Assembly (NCBI GenBank): GCA_020746105.1
Contig: CM036619.1
Span: 7,451,942 to 7,515,941 of the forward strand
Length of the DNA stretch: 64,000 nucleotides
Direction of reading: 5' to 3'
DNA from: Trogon surrucura
Lineage: Eukaryota; Chordata; Aves; Trogoniformes; Trogonidae
A model generated the notes under the pieces. That model ran no database searches and was not told where the DNA came from. It saw only the letters and a program-made list of their open reading frames with translations. This document shows positions 51,581 through 62,215 of the stretch, one piece after another. Numbering within the stretch: position 1 is the stretch's first letter; every line of letters starts with the position of its first letter. A program made the position numbers and the translations under genes.

Positions 51581-52325
51581 AATCTTCCAGATGAGAAATA
51601 CCTACAGTTCTGAGATCACTGAAATTTAAAGTTTCTGTTCCTTTTCCAATAGTTCTTCAACAAGAAAATGACTTTTTTTTTTGTTAGAGAATAGGCATCT
51701 ATAAACTCTAGCCAAATCAGTTTCCTCTGCTTGCATTCACTTTGCCAACATTTATTCAAGAATCATCACTTAGCAACAAAGCAATATTGTTCCATCACAC
51801 ACATTTTTAATGTGCTAATATCAACAAAACAACAATGCAGATTAACAAAACTTGCATTTCACACAAAGTTCATATGAAATCGTCAACAGGATGGAAATCT
51901 CTGAAAAAGTTCATCTGATAAACTGTGTAGATTGCATCAAAATTATTCATGGTGACCTCTCAGGTAGTTTGGTTTACCACTGGGAGTTCATCTTTTTATC
52001 TACGCATTTTGTATTACTGTGGGCTGAATGTATGGGCAAATTAACAGATCACTATACTGCATAATTTACATTAAGATCTGTCTTTCAGAAAGAAAGAAGG
52101 TAGGAGACTGAGTATTAATTATGCTGCAATGAAGAGGTTTGGAAGGGCTTAAGTCTGGATTTCTCTGTGGGCAGAGCATAGTTGCTGCTGTGGAGCATTT
52201 GACCGTGATCAAGGTTAGGTGAGTGATATCTTCTAGATATCACAGCCAGCAGATAAACGATCAGTAAGAGTCACTGACACTACAAAGCATAGCTTAGCAT
52301 TTTTTTATTGGTTTATCTTAACTGC
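51581..52325. other. No recognised gene or repeat
   Basis: AT-rich; T run near 51675. No supported gene. Confidence 0.6.
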
Positions 52326-52559
52326 ATCAGGGGAGGTTCAGGTTGGATCTCAGGCAGCTCTTCCTCACGGAGAGGGTGCTCAGGCACTGGGATGCTCTGC
52401 CCAGGGAAGTGGTGGAGTCACCGTCCCTGGAGGGGTTTAAGGAGAGGCTGGATGTGGCACTTAGTGCCATGGTCTGGCCCATGTGATGGTGTTGGGTCAT
52501 AGGCTGGGCTTGATGATCTCAGAAGTCTTTTCCAGCCTCAACAATTCTGTGATTCTGTG
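52326..52559 (+). mobile_element. 5'-truncated CR1 LINE (234 bp), second subfamily
   Basis: Matches the last 230 bp of the copy at 32680-33377: ggttggatctcagg, the ORF2 end, then gggtcataggctgggcttga and gatctcagaagtcttttcca, ending in two ATTCTGTG octamers. It lacks the internal duplications seen in that copy, which shows that those are private to it. Confidence 0.93.
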
Positions 52560-52740
52560 GTCTTCACTAACCTTTGAAGCTGCCCTCTAGATTATGTCTG
52601 CTTTCCTTTTTAACAGTAAGCCTGGAAGTTAGGACTGGAAGGTGCCACTGGAGAGGAGAAAACCCTGTGCACGTGAGCAGGCTTTCAGACACAAACTTAC
52701 CCTCAGACAGACTTCACAGGCAGTGAAGATGAGGACATCA
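52560..52740. other. Spacer between two CR1 copies
   Basis: About 180 bp without recognised similarity. Confidence 0.6.
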
Positions 52741-53138
52741 TGGCTGAAGGAGCTGGGTCTCCTTAGCTTGGAGAAGAGGAAGCTGAGGGGTGATCTCATA
52801 AATGTTTATAAATATGTCAAAGGGGAGTGTCAGGAGGATGGAGCCAGGCTCTTTTCACCGACGTCCAATGACAGGACAAGGGGCAATGGGTACAAGCTGG
52901 AACACAGAAGGTTCCACAAAAATATCAGGAAAAACTTTTTCCCTGTGAGGGTGACAGAGCCCTGGCACAGGCTACCCAGGGAGGTTGTGGAGTCTCCTTC
53001 TCTGGAGACATTCAAAACCTGCCTGGACACGTTCCTGTGTGACCTACTGTAGGTGATCCTGCTCTGGCAGGGGGGCTGGACTAGATGATCTTTTGAGGTC
53101 CCTTCCCAGCCCTAACATTCTGTGTGATTCTGTGTGAT
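52741..53138 (+). mobile_element. 5'-truncated CR1 LINE (398 bp), first subfamily
   Basis: Begins in [21 protein letters not shown] of ORF2 and shares its text and 3' UTR with the copies at 10005 and 28780 (ggggctggactagatgatct, then tttgaggtccc). The frame is open to the normal CDLL end at 53052. The tail octamers carry an extra tg (attctgtgtg twice), an unusual 10-bp tail unit. Confidence 0.94.
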
Positions 53139-54510
53139 CTTATGCATGACAGCCAAGGCGCTGACTGCGAAGGGCTGTGTAGACATCACTGTGTGCAGCG
53201 ACACAGTTGCAGCAATACAGCAAAGTCATGGGTGACTGAGGAATGTGCCAGCATGCCAGTGCTAATTTAATTTATGTCATGTGGGTAAAACAGAGTGAAA
53301 ATATGTCTTTATTTCTTCTTTCTGACATTTTCCGCCTTTTAACTAGAGCTGGATGAGACCTTCTCACTGGTACATAAACTGTTACATAAGCTGTCCCTAA
53401 GTCAGCTCTGCACTGCTCTGGGAATAAGATGAAGGGTTCATCTGTGAGCGGAAGCTTTGAAGACCCTTTTGGACTCTGAAGGAGCAAGAAAACCTTGGCA
53501 AGCCTTAAGGCAAGCTGAGGAGTGTCCTGAGAAGAGTGCTGTTATCATCTTTTAACTTTGTATCCTTGTGTTTAGGGAGAGTTCTTAACATGAATTTGAG
53601 GAAATTTTTGTGTGTCTAAATCACTAGGTTGAGACTGTGTGATTTAGGATTAGCTATTCAGCCTCTGCAACCCAGACCCTTAGCCATAAAACAGAAATAA
53701 TATTATTTTTTGTCATTGTGTAATTTCTTTGTCAGTGTCATGAGGCTGGGACTAGCTCTTGCCAATCTATATACAGCTCATTGCAGACCAAGTACACAGC
53801 ATATTCATTTCCACATAACCTTAGTATTTCCTGTGATGTATATAAACAGCTGATAAACAAAGAGGAAGGAGGTTTTGCACCTCTTGTAAACTGAAATTTG
53901 GGATTCAACTGTTCAGGTGAGCCCCCTGGAGCTGAAGCCTTTAGCATCCTTTCAGGTCTACTCTACGCTTGCTGTCTTTTTACTTTTAATTCAAACTCTT
54001 TGATCCAAGCACCAACTGATGCAAGGGTACATAGAATATAAGGACATCTGGGTAACCACTATCAGTGTAAGAGACAAAGATAACAGACAAAGATAAGAGG
54101 CAGGAAAAAATAATAAATTAAACACATAGATATACAAGCCCTAAGGAAAACAAGAGATAATAGACAACAGCAAAGACCTGAGCTCTCAGGTCACTGGCTG
54201 AGGGGCCATTGAACAAATGACTCAGACCTCTAAAGTATGCAACCAGAATTTTTTAAGTGATAAGAAGGGAGGAAACAAATATCCACGTGTCCCATAGGAA
54301 AGAGCAAAGTGATTGTGGGATATTTGAGGGGGCTTGTGGAGTTGCATAAAGCTGTATATGGAATGCTTGAGGGAATGCATGAAAATTATTATGAAACATT
54401 TAGAAGAAGGGCCAAATGTGAGAAAGGGAGGCATAAAGGTGGATCAGAGTGGAACAAGCATGAGGAAATGGAGAACTGTGCTGTCATTTTACTAAATCCC
54501 GTTCCAATTT
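53139..54510. other. No recognised gene or repeat
   Basis: AT-rich; an A/G-rich imperfect repeat of agacaaagataa occurs at 54070-54100. No supported gene. Confidence 0.6.
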
Positions 54511-55428
54511 TCACAGAATTATACAAGAGTTTGAGTCAGAAGAGATCATTAAAGGTCATATAGTCCAATCCTCCTGCAATGAGCAGGGACATCTTCAACT
54601 AGATCAGGTTGCTCAGAGCCCTGTCTGACCTGACCTTGAAAGTTTCCAGGGATGAGGCTTCTATTACCTCTCTGGGCAACCTGTTCCTGTGTTTCACCAG
54701 CCTCACTGTAGAAAAAAAAATCTTCCTTATATGTAGCCTAAATTTATCCTCTTTTAGTTTAAAATCACTACCCCTTGTCTTATCACAACAGGCTATATTA
54801 ACATGTCTGCCCTCATCATTCTTATAGGCCACCTTTAAGTATTGAAAGGCTGCTGTAAGGTCTCCCCAGAGCCTTCTCTTCTCCTGGCTGAATAACCTCA
54901 ACACTCTTCATAGGAGAGGTGTTCCATGCACCTGATCATTTTTGTGGCCCTGCTCTGGGCCCACTCCAACAGATCGTGTCTTTCCTGTCCTGAGGACTCC
55001 AGAGCTGGACATGGTGCTCCTGGTGGGGCCTCATCAGAACAGAGTAGAGGGGCAGAATCACCTCCCTCAACCTGCTGGCCATGGTTCTTTCAATGTAGCC
55101 CAGAATATGGTTATCTTTCTCGACTGGAAGCACATATTGCGAGCTCATGTCCAGCTTTTCATCCAGCAACACTCCCAAGAGCTTTTCCATAAGGCTGCTC
55201 TCAATTCATTCATCTCCCAGCCTGTACTGATACTGGGAATTGCTCATACACAGGTGCAGCATCTCGCATTTGACCTTCCTGAACCTCATGATGTTCGCAA
55301 GGGACCACCTCTCAGTCCTGTCAAGGTGCCTCTGGCAGTCATCCCATTGCTCAGGCATGCCAACTACACCACACAACGTGGTGTCATCTGCAAACTTGCT
55401 GAGGGTGTGACCTCGCTCTCTATGTGAT
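54511..55428 (-). mobile_element. CR1 LINE, 3' portion, old
   Basis: On the minus strand the 3' end starts at 54511 (tcacagaatt) and ORF2 text runs right to the FADD catalytic box at 55383-55394. Homology fades near 55428. Frames are broken (open pieces 54599-54904 and 54936-55190 on -). An A run of nine (54713-54721) falls inside the C-terminal coding text. The 3' UTR (ctgcaatgagcagggacatcttcaac antisense, 54573-54598) is of the same type as the + copies at 37.4-38.0 and 61.5 kb. Confidence 0.93.
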
Positions 55429-55981
55429 TAATGTATGAGCTTTAAACTGGACTAGACAGGCAGGACCTGGAAAAACCTAATCTTACAGCTGGTGGCTGAA
55501 TAAGGAGCCCAGAGTATGTAGTTAGTTACCAGAGAGTTAAAAGCTTGTGTTCCCATTAACGACCCCCAGTCCTGGTCCTGGTCCTCTGGGAAAGAGGAAC
55601 AGGATTAAGACATCTGTGTTTTTCATCCCTATGTGAGTCCTGGCAGTTTTTATGTGGGTACTGGTAAAAGCCCTCCTCTCTGTGTTGGTTATCATCCATG
55701 GCTGTGTATCTGCTCTGTGTGGGTTTGCATCTTTGACACCTGTTCATCTTTGCTACGTGTGGGACCTAGAGATGACGACAGTGGCAGCCTCACCTATGGA
55801 AAGCTAAATCAAAAATCCTTGGGTCCAGCAGTCCAGCAGCTTTGGCATTCCCTTAACAAGTGAAATCCAGAATGCAAGGTTGCTATTAACCTAACAAGAG
55901 CTTACCCCATCAGCTTTTAACTGTGCAAGCCACTATTCTATAGCCAGACCTCTCTGTTGTATTACTGAACTATAACATGAT
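55429..55981. other. No recognised gene or repeat
   Basis: No supported element. A short ctggtc-type repeat is at 55571-55584. Confidence 0.55.
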
Positions 55982-56308
55982 TGTGGTGGGTTGCCCTTGG
56001 CCAGCTCCCAGCTGCCCACCCAGCCAGTCTCTTACTCCCCCTCCTCAACAGGACAAGTGGAGAAACTGGGATGGAAGAAGTTTTGAGTAAAGACACCATC
56101 ATGGGCAGAACAGACATGACTTTTGGAGAATTAATTTATTCTATCACAAATTAAAATAAATTTCAATAGTGAGAAACAAAGATAAACATTAATAAAGCCC
56201 CTGCCCCTGCCCCTTTTGTCTCATGATCAACACCTCCCTTTCACTTCCAACTCCTCTTCCCCCAGGTGCACAGGGCTGGTGACAAGGATTGTGGTCAGTT
56301 CACTCCAG
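55982..56308 (-). mobile_element. LTR fragment, 3' end only
   Basis: TGTGGTGGGTTG at 55982 corresponds to the terminal bases of the LTRs at 50458 and 59554. The reverse-complement AATAAA (tttatt, 56135-56140) and the stretch up to ggttgtggtcagttcactcc-like text (about 56290-56308) align with the same part of those copies. After about 56308 similarity stops, so only the last third of the LTR in sense orientation (minus strand) remains. Confidence 0.75.
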
Positions 56309-57127
56309 TCATAACCAGTGAAATGAGAATCACCTTGAGGTCATCTTGTCAATTTAGAGGAAGTGCATGAGTAGTAACAGTATCTGAGTTTATATACTGT
56401 GCATTTCTTCATAAAAAGAGAGAATAATCATGCAGAGTTGAAAGGATGGCATACTTTCTGGAGAAAGAGACCTGCAATGGCTGCTTTTAATAAAAGAGAA
56501 GAAAAATGGAAAGCATATTTTCCTAACACCAGGTGTTATAGAAAGTTTGGCACAAAATTATCTTCCTTGGAGCTATGTTTAACATACAGAAATGGAATTA
56601 TGAGTTTTGTTAATGGCCCAGACATAATACTGATCATTCCCAGATTGTTGTGTTAATCAGCTGAAGGCATTAAAAAGGTTGTTTGTGCCTTTTTATTTCT
56701 TTATATCACTTTTTTTCTGCCTCAAGCTAATTGCAGTCTTTTCCTTGTCTACACATACTTTCAAGCTCCAGCTCCTTGCTAACAATTCTGAGTTTTAGAT
56801 TAGATGTGGTATTCTCTGCTGTGAATAGATTAGTCTTCTTCATTTGTGATGTTTCTATTTCCATTAGTTTCAAATTAGAAGACAATACATGGATGAACCA
56901 ATGATCAGGTGCAAACAGTAAATTACATAGGCCTTTTCTAGCTGTAATTTGGCTTTTGGAAATACATGCATTGTCACATAATAAACAGAAAAGTCAAATT
57001 ACTTACTCTGCATCAAACATGTTTTGCCACTTTGAACTTACTGTTGTATTTCACTTTTCTTACTTTTTCAGGAAAACGGTGACAGTACTTACAGTGTTTA
57101 TAGTAAAGGCAAGAACAAGATTCTTTG
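56309..57127. other. No recognised gene or repeat
   Basis: AT-rich sequence, no supported element. Confidence 0.6.
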
Positions 57128-58020
57128 AGATAATCTAAAGTTTGCAGATGACACCAAGTTAAGTGGGTGTGTCAATTTGCTGGAGGGCAGACAGGCTCTA
57201 CAGAGGGATCTGGACAGGCTGAATCAATGGGCCAAGGCCAATGGTATGAGGTTCAACAAGGCCAAGTGCCAAGTCCTGCACTTGGGTCATAACACCATGG
57301 AAGTCCACAGACTTGGAGATGTGTGGTTGGAAGACTGAACATCAGAAAAGGACCTGGGGTGTTGGTTGATAGGCAGCTGAACATGAGCCAGAAGTGTGCC
57401 CAGATGGCCAACAAGGCCGACAGCATCCTGGCCTGTATGAGAATTAGTGTGGCCAGTAGTAGTGGGAAAGCGATTGTTCACCTGTACTCAGCACTGGTGA
57501 GGCCACACTTTGAATCCTATGTTCAGTTGTAGTCCCCTCACTACAAGAGAGACATTGAACTGCTGGAGCTTGTGGAGAAGGGCAATGTGGAGAAGGGCAA
57601 AGTGGAGAAGGGCAATGAGGGTCGTGAAGGGTCTGGAACACAAGTCCTACAAGAAGCGGCTGAAAGAACCGGGATTATTTAACCTGAAGAAAAGGAGGCT
57701 GAAGGGAAACCTTATTGTTCTCTATGACTACGTGAAAGGGGGTTGGAGACAGGAGGGAGTCAGCCTTTTCTCCCTAGTAACAACTGATAGGACAAGATGA
57801 AATGACTGCAAGTTGTGCCAGGAGAGGTTTAGGCTAGATATTAGGAGGAAGTTCTCTACTGAAAGGGTCATCAGGCATTGGAACAGGCTGCCCAGAACAG
57901 TGAAGGTATCACCATTCATGGAGGTATTTAAGAAAAGTGTTGATCTGGTGCTTAGGGACATGGTTTAGTGGCGACCTGGCAGTGCTAGGTTGATGGCTGG
58001 ACTCAATGATCTTAAAGGTG
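57128..58020 (+). mobile_element. 5'-truncated CR1 LINE with a 15-bp triplication
   Basis: Begins just before the catalytic box (FADD, 57141-57152) and runs through the ORF2 C-terminus to the start of the 3' UTR text (ggactcaatgatcttaaagg) at about 58020. The final octamer tail is missing. The unit GTGGAGAAGGGCAAT is present three times in tandem (57572-57616), coding for in-frame repeats of [10 protein letters not shown]. Frames are broken elsewhere. Its 3' UTR suggests a subfamily close to the minus-strand copy at 9601. Confidence 0.93.
57572..57616 (+). repeat. 3 x 15-bp tandem repeat inside CR1
   Basis: Three adjacent 15-mers GTGGAGAAGGGCAA(T/A), at 57572, 57587 and 57602, differing by one base. 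A multiple of three, so the CR1 frame is kept. Confidence 0.95.
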
Positions 58021-59020
58021 TCAGCATTCGTGTTGATGACAGAAAATGGTGAATCTAATCATTTTGGTTTCATAGTTTTCATACTTTTTAAAATCCATCT
58101 TCTTCTCTGTCTCCTGAAATTCCACTTACTAGAGCTCACGTGTTTGTGTTTCTTCAACTGGATTTATCTTATCATAGTGAGACCAGACATTGGTTGCTTT
58201 GGAGCTGCAGGGAGTGGTTTCTGACTTCTTTGCAGGACTCAGCTCCCCAGCCTCTGATTTACAGAGAAACCCCTTCCAGGTGTGAAGCAATTGACAAAAA
58301 TAAAAGGAAAACAAAGGGAATAAAGAACAATTGATGACAGTCTGTTTCCTTTGTCTTTGTGTCTCTTGGGTAGATTATCCTATATCTAATAGTGCAGAAA
58401 TTTCGTTTTTAAACTTTCCCTGAAGCTTAATTAAGATGTCAAAACTGGATTCTCAGAGCTTTCAGCTTTTTCCCCTGAGAGGGGCACTATCATTCTTTTT
58501 AATTTAAGTGAAAGTAGCCAACAAGTTTGTTGACTATTTTGTCTGCAGCCCAAGATACAGCTTTTTTAAAAAGTCATCTAGAAGACAGGCAGGCAGGTAG
58601 TCTTTCACATCAATTTAGAACATTGAAAGTCACAGCCATTCTAGTAAAAGCCTCTTAATCAGACCCTAATTTGGCCCATAAAAGACACAAAACAGAGCAA
58701 CAAAGGCCAGGAATAAAGAAACCTACAAAGCTTAACTGCTCATAGGCCAGAAAACAACATCCTATAAGAAGGCCTTCTTCACTAAAGGATGTATTTTTTT
58801 TTCTTTTTTTCCTGAACTAGCAGACTTTGTCCAGGAAACGGAAGGCATTTAGGTACTTACTTCTGTCAAGAGGCTAACTATGGACTGCCTGAGAATAATC
58901 AGATTTTAACTTTCTTTTATTACAGAGACCAGTGCTCTGTGAGGTTTTTAAGGAAGCCATAACCTCTTCACATACCTGAAAAAATGCCTTGTTCTGAGTT
59001 AGGGGTAGGAGGGGTAACTT
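58021..59020. other. No recognised gene or repeat
   Basis: AT-rich; T run near 58795-58809; GGCA x3 near 58588-58600. No supported gene. Confidence 0.6.
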
Positions 59021-59553
59021 TCACAGAATCGCTGAGGTTAGAAGGGATCTATGAAAACCGTGTAGTTTCGTCTCACCTTTCTCAAAAGAGGGCCAGCAAA
59101 AACAGGCTGCTCAGGCCTATATTCAGTTGTGTTTCAAATATCTTCAGGGGTGTAAACTCCATAGCCTCTCTGGACAACCTGCTCCAGTGTTTGATCACCG
59201 TCCTAGTGAAAAAATTTTTTTTTCTTATGTTTAAATGGGATTTCCTGTATTTCATCTCAGTTTGTGCCCACTGCCTCTTGCCTTGTCATGGACATCACTG
59301 AAAAGATTCTGATTTGATCTATTCTCCCTGGTCTCATGTATGTCTCCTCTCTCAGCCTCTCCTCATATGTCACATGCTCCAGTCCTTTAACCATCTTCAC
59401 GGCCATTCACTGGCCTAGCTCCAGTGTTTCCATGTCTCTCCTCTATTGGGCAGCCCAGCACTGGACACAGCACTCCCGATGTGTCTCAAGAGGGCTGAGC
59501 TGAGGGGTGGGATCATCTCCTTAGACTTGCTGGAAATGATCTGCCTAATGCAC
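59021..59553 (-). mobile_element. Old CR1 LINE, 3' half (interrupted by an LTR)
   Basis: On the minus strand the 3' end starts at 59021 (tcacagaatc) and ORF2 text proceeds right, for example the CR1 stretch ctggacacagcactcccgat (59461-59480). The sequence stops at 59553 where the LTR begins, and antisense CR1 reappears at 60648. Frames are badly broken, so this is an old copy. Confidence 0.88.
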
Positions 59554-60647
59554 TGTAGTGGTTTGACCCTGGACGGTGGCCAGGTGCCCCCACAGGTGCT
59601 TTGTCAGCCCCCCTTCTCTGCTAGACAGGAAGAGAAAATGTAATGAAGGGCCCATAGTTTGAGATAAGGACAGGGAGATCACCTACATCTGTCATCCTGG
59701 GCAAAACAGACTCGATTTTGGGGAAATTAGTTAAATTTATTAAAGAACAAATCAGAGAAGAGTAATTAGAAATAAAAACAGATCTTAAAAAAAAAAAAAT
59801 AACATCTTCCTCCCACCTCTCCCTTCTTTGAGCAGCACAGGGGGACAGGGAATGGAGGCTGTGGTCAGTTCATCCAGTGTTGTCTCCACCACTGCTTCTT
59901 CCTCTGGGCAAGGACTCCTCACTCTTCCCCTGGGCCATTGTGGGGTCCCTCTCATGGAAGACAATCTTCACATACCTTTCTCCAATGTGAATCCTCTCAC
60001 AAGAGACAGTTTGTAACAAACTGCCCCAACATGAGTCTCTCCATGGGGTGCTGTCCTTCAGGGGGAAACAGCTCCAGTGTGAGTCCCACGCGGCGTCACA
60101 AAAGTCCTGCCAGCCAGCCTGCTCCGGCATGGGCTTCTTGGTCTCCACGGGCTACAGGCTCTGGTAGCAACATGCTCCAGCACCGGCTTCCCACAGGGTC
60201 ACAGCCTCCTTCAGGCATCCACCCGCTCCAGTGTGGGGTCCTCCCTGGGCCGCAGGTGGACACCTACACCCTGTAATCTCCATGGACTGCAGGGGGACAT
60301 CCTGCTTCAACATGATCTTCACCATGACTCTCTGCTCCGGCACCTGGAACACATCATCTCCTCACTCTTCACTGACCTTGGTGTCTGCTCGTATTCTCAC
60401 TCCTCTGTCTCTCTGCCAGTTGTTGTGTGGCACAGTTTTTTTTCCCCTGTTTCTTAAATATGTTTTCACAGAGATGTTCCCATCCTATCATCACCAGTAG
60501 GCTCAGCCTTGACCAGCGGTGGGTCCCTCTTTGGAGCCGGCTGGCATTGGCTCTATCAGACTTAGGGGAAGCTTCTAGCAGCTTCTTGCAGAAACCACCC
60601 CTACAGCCCCCCTTGCCACCGAAATCTGGCCAGGCAAACCCAATATA
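59554..60647 (-). mobile_element. Solo LTR inserted in a CR1 (copy 2 of the repeat-bearing family)
   Basis: About 1.09 kb. On the sense (minus) strand it begins TATATTGGGTTTG and ends CCACTACA. A TATA-like box CATATTTAAG lies at 60453-60462, and AATAAA appears as tttatt at 59736-59741, near the 3' end as expected for an LTR. The flanks read tgcac (59549-59553) and tgcag (60648-60652), a 5-bp target duplication with one mismatch, and both flanks are CR1, proving insertion. The internal degenerate repeats around gctccagtgtg are the same as in the copy at 50458. No gag, pol or env sequence is present. A 5-bp duplication would fit an ERVL-type or gamma-like integrase better than a 6-bp one, but class is not established. 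Confidence 0.85.
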
Positions 60648-60850
60648 TGCAGTCTGATGTATTATGCTGAACTGTGTGCAAAGTGCATGCACGATTTGCT
60701 CTGCAAAGCTCCCTTCCTCACTGTGTATTGGTGCACTGGGTTACTCCTCCCCAGGTTCAAGACTTCACAGCTCTGTTTGTTGAACTTAATGTGAGCTTCC
60801 TGGCTGCCCGTATCTCTAGCCTGACTGGATTCCTTTGATGGCAGCACAAC
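60648..60850 (-). mobile_element. Old CR1 LINE, 5' remainder of the interrupted copy
   Basis: The minus-strand frame at 60662-60847 reads DTGSQEAHIKFNKQSCEVLN then LGRSNPVHQYTV, CR1 ORF2 text that lies just downstream of the RT catalytic box. It is the continuation of 59021-59553 beyond the LTR, although some codons between the two parts are missing or unrecognisable. Homology ends near 60850. Confidence 0.82.
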
Positions 60851-60885
60851 TCTCTGGAGTATCAGTCACTCTTCACAGTTATTTA

Positions 60886-61260
60886 TCAGAGAATCATAGA
60901 ATGGCCTAGGTTGGAAGGGACCTTAGAGATCATCTAATCCAACCTCCCTGTCATGGGCAGGGACGCCTCTCAACTAGATCAGGCTACTCAAGGCTCTGTC
61001 CAACCTGGCCTTGAACACCTCCAGGGAGGGGGCAGCCACAACATCTCTGGGCAATTTATTCCAAAGTCTTGCCGCCCTCATACTGAAGAATTTCTTCCTA
61101 AGATCTAATCTAAATCTATTCTCCTTCAACTTAAACCCATTTCCCCTTGTCCTTTCAGTGGATGCTCTTGTAAAAAGTCCCTCCCCAGCCTTCCTGTAGG
61201 ATCCCTCAGGTATTGGAAGGTAGCTATTAGGTCCCCCCGAAGTCTTCTCTTTTCAAGACT
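60886..61260 (-). mobile_element. CR1 LINE 3' end of the subfamily that gave the SINE tail
   Basis: On the minus strand the octamer tail is at 60886-60900, followed by a 3' UTR (60901-60985) that matches the 3' part of both SINEs almost base for base: gcctgatctagttgagagg, tccctgcccat, agggaggttggatta, gatgatctctaaggtccctt. The ORF2 C-terminal text follows. At 61260 homology jumps to a region much further 5' in CR1, showing an internal deletion. Confidence 0.92.
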
Positions 61261-61532
61261 CACTGAAGGTGCACTCTGTCCCATCATTCAGGTATATAAT
61301 GAAGATGTTAAACTGTACTGGCCTCCATATCAACTCTCAGGGTACTTCACTAGTGAGTGGCCTTCGACTCGACTTTGTGCTACTGGTCACAGTGCTTTTC
61401 ATCCAGCAGTTCAGCCAGTTTTCAGTACACCTTGCTGTTCATTTATCTAGTCCTTACTTCATTACTTTGTCTATGAGAACATTATAAGAGACAGCATTGA
61501 AAGCTTTGCTGATGTCTCTTGTAACGTCTTGT
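61261..61532 (-). mobile_element. Same CR1, RT-proximal segment after an internal deletion
   Basis: Antisense CR1 RT text around the conserved VPQGS and DTVSHSIL regions: agatgttaaactgtactggc (61304-61323), cagttcagccagttttcagt (61405-61424), attgaaagctttgctgatgt (61496-61515). The orientation and order fit the element of 60886-61260, with several hundred bases missing at 61260/61261. Confidence 0.8.
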
Positions 61533-61667
61533 AGATGCACCACCCCTGGAAACATTCAAGGTCAGGTTGGATGGGGCTCTGAACAACCCGATCTAGTTGA
61601 AGATGTCCCTGCTCATTGCAAGGGGTTCAGACTAGATGACCTTTAAAGGCTGATCATTCTATGATTG
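61533..61667 (+). mobile_element. CR1 LINE 3' scrap, opposite orientation
   Basis: Plus-strand CR1 3' end: cccctggaaacattcaaggt then caggttggatggggctctga, then the 3' UTR gatgtccctgctcattgcaa and agactagatgacctttaaag, ending attctatgattg. It sits inside the minus-strand CR1 and replaces or interrupts its RT-proximal part. This 3' UTR is the type seen at 37355-37957 and 54511-55428. Confidence 0.9.
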
Positions 61668-62215
61668 AAGTGAGGCTTCTGAGCCTTTAGTTCCCTGGAT
61701 AATCCTTTGATGGAGTAGTGACATTTGCTTTCTTCAAACCCTCAGAAACATCCCTGATCACCATAATATTTCAAGGACGGTTGAAAGCAGACTTGCAGTA
61801 TGGCTATCTAGCTCTGTCAGCACTCATGGATGCATCCACTTGGGTCCTAGGGACTTATGTAGGTCTAGATGCCCTAACCTGATCCTCCTTTACTGAGGGT
61901 AGGGCTTCCTTTCTGTAGACATTCTGTCTAGTTCCAGTGGCCTGGGGTTCTTGAAGGACTGTCTTGCTAGTACAAACCTAAATGAAGAAGGTAATGAATA
62001 CCTCAGTCTTTTCTGTGTCTTTTTTTCGCTGCGTCTCTCTCCCCTTCAGCAGTAGTTCCATATCTCCATATCACTGCAGCTGATACACTTGTAAAAGCCA
62101 TTTGCGCTGCTATCCATGTTCTTTGTCAATATTCAGCTCCAGGTGGTCCTTGGCTTTCCTAAGTAGTCTAGAGCTAGAGCATTCATTTTTCGCACGTGCT
62201 TGAATGACCCATCCA
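61668..62215 (-). mobile_element. Same minus-strand CR1, region upstream of the RT
   Basis: Antisense text resembling the ORF2 linker between endonuclease and RT in avian CR1: acatttgctttcttcaaacc (61720-61739), cactcatggatgcatccact (61821-61840), ccctaacctgatcctccttt (61871-61890), ggtccttggctttcctaagt (62145-62164). Frames are thoroughly broken. The 5' limit near 62215 is approximate. If right, 60886-62215 is one long, deleted CR1 reaching further 5' than any other copy in the window. Confidence 0.65.
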
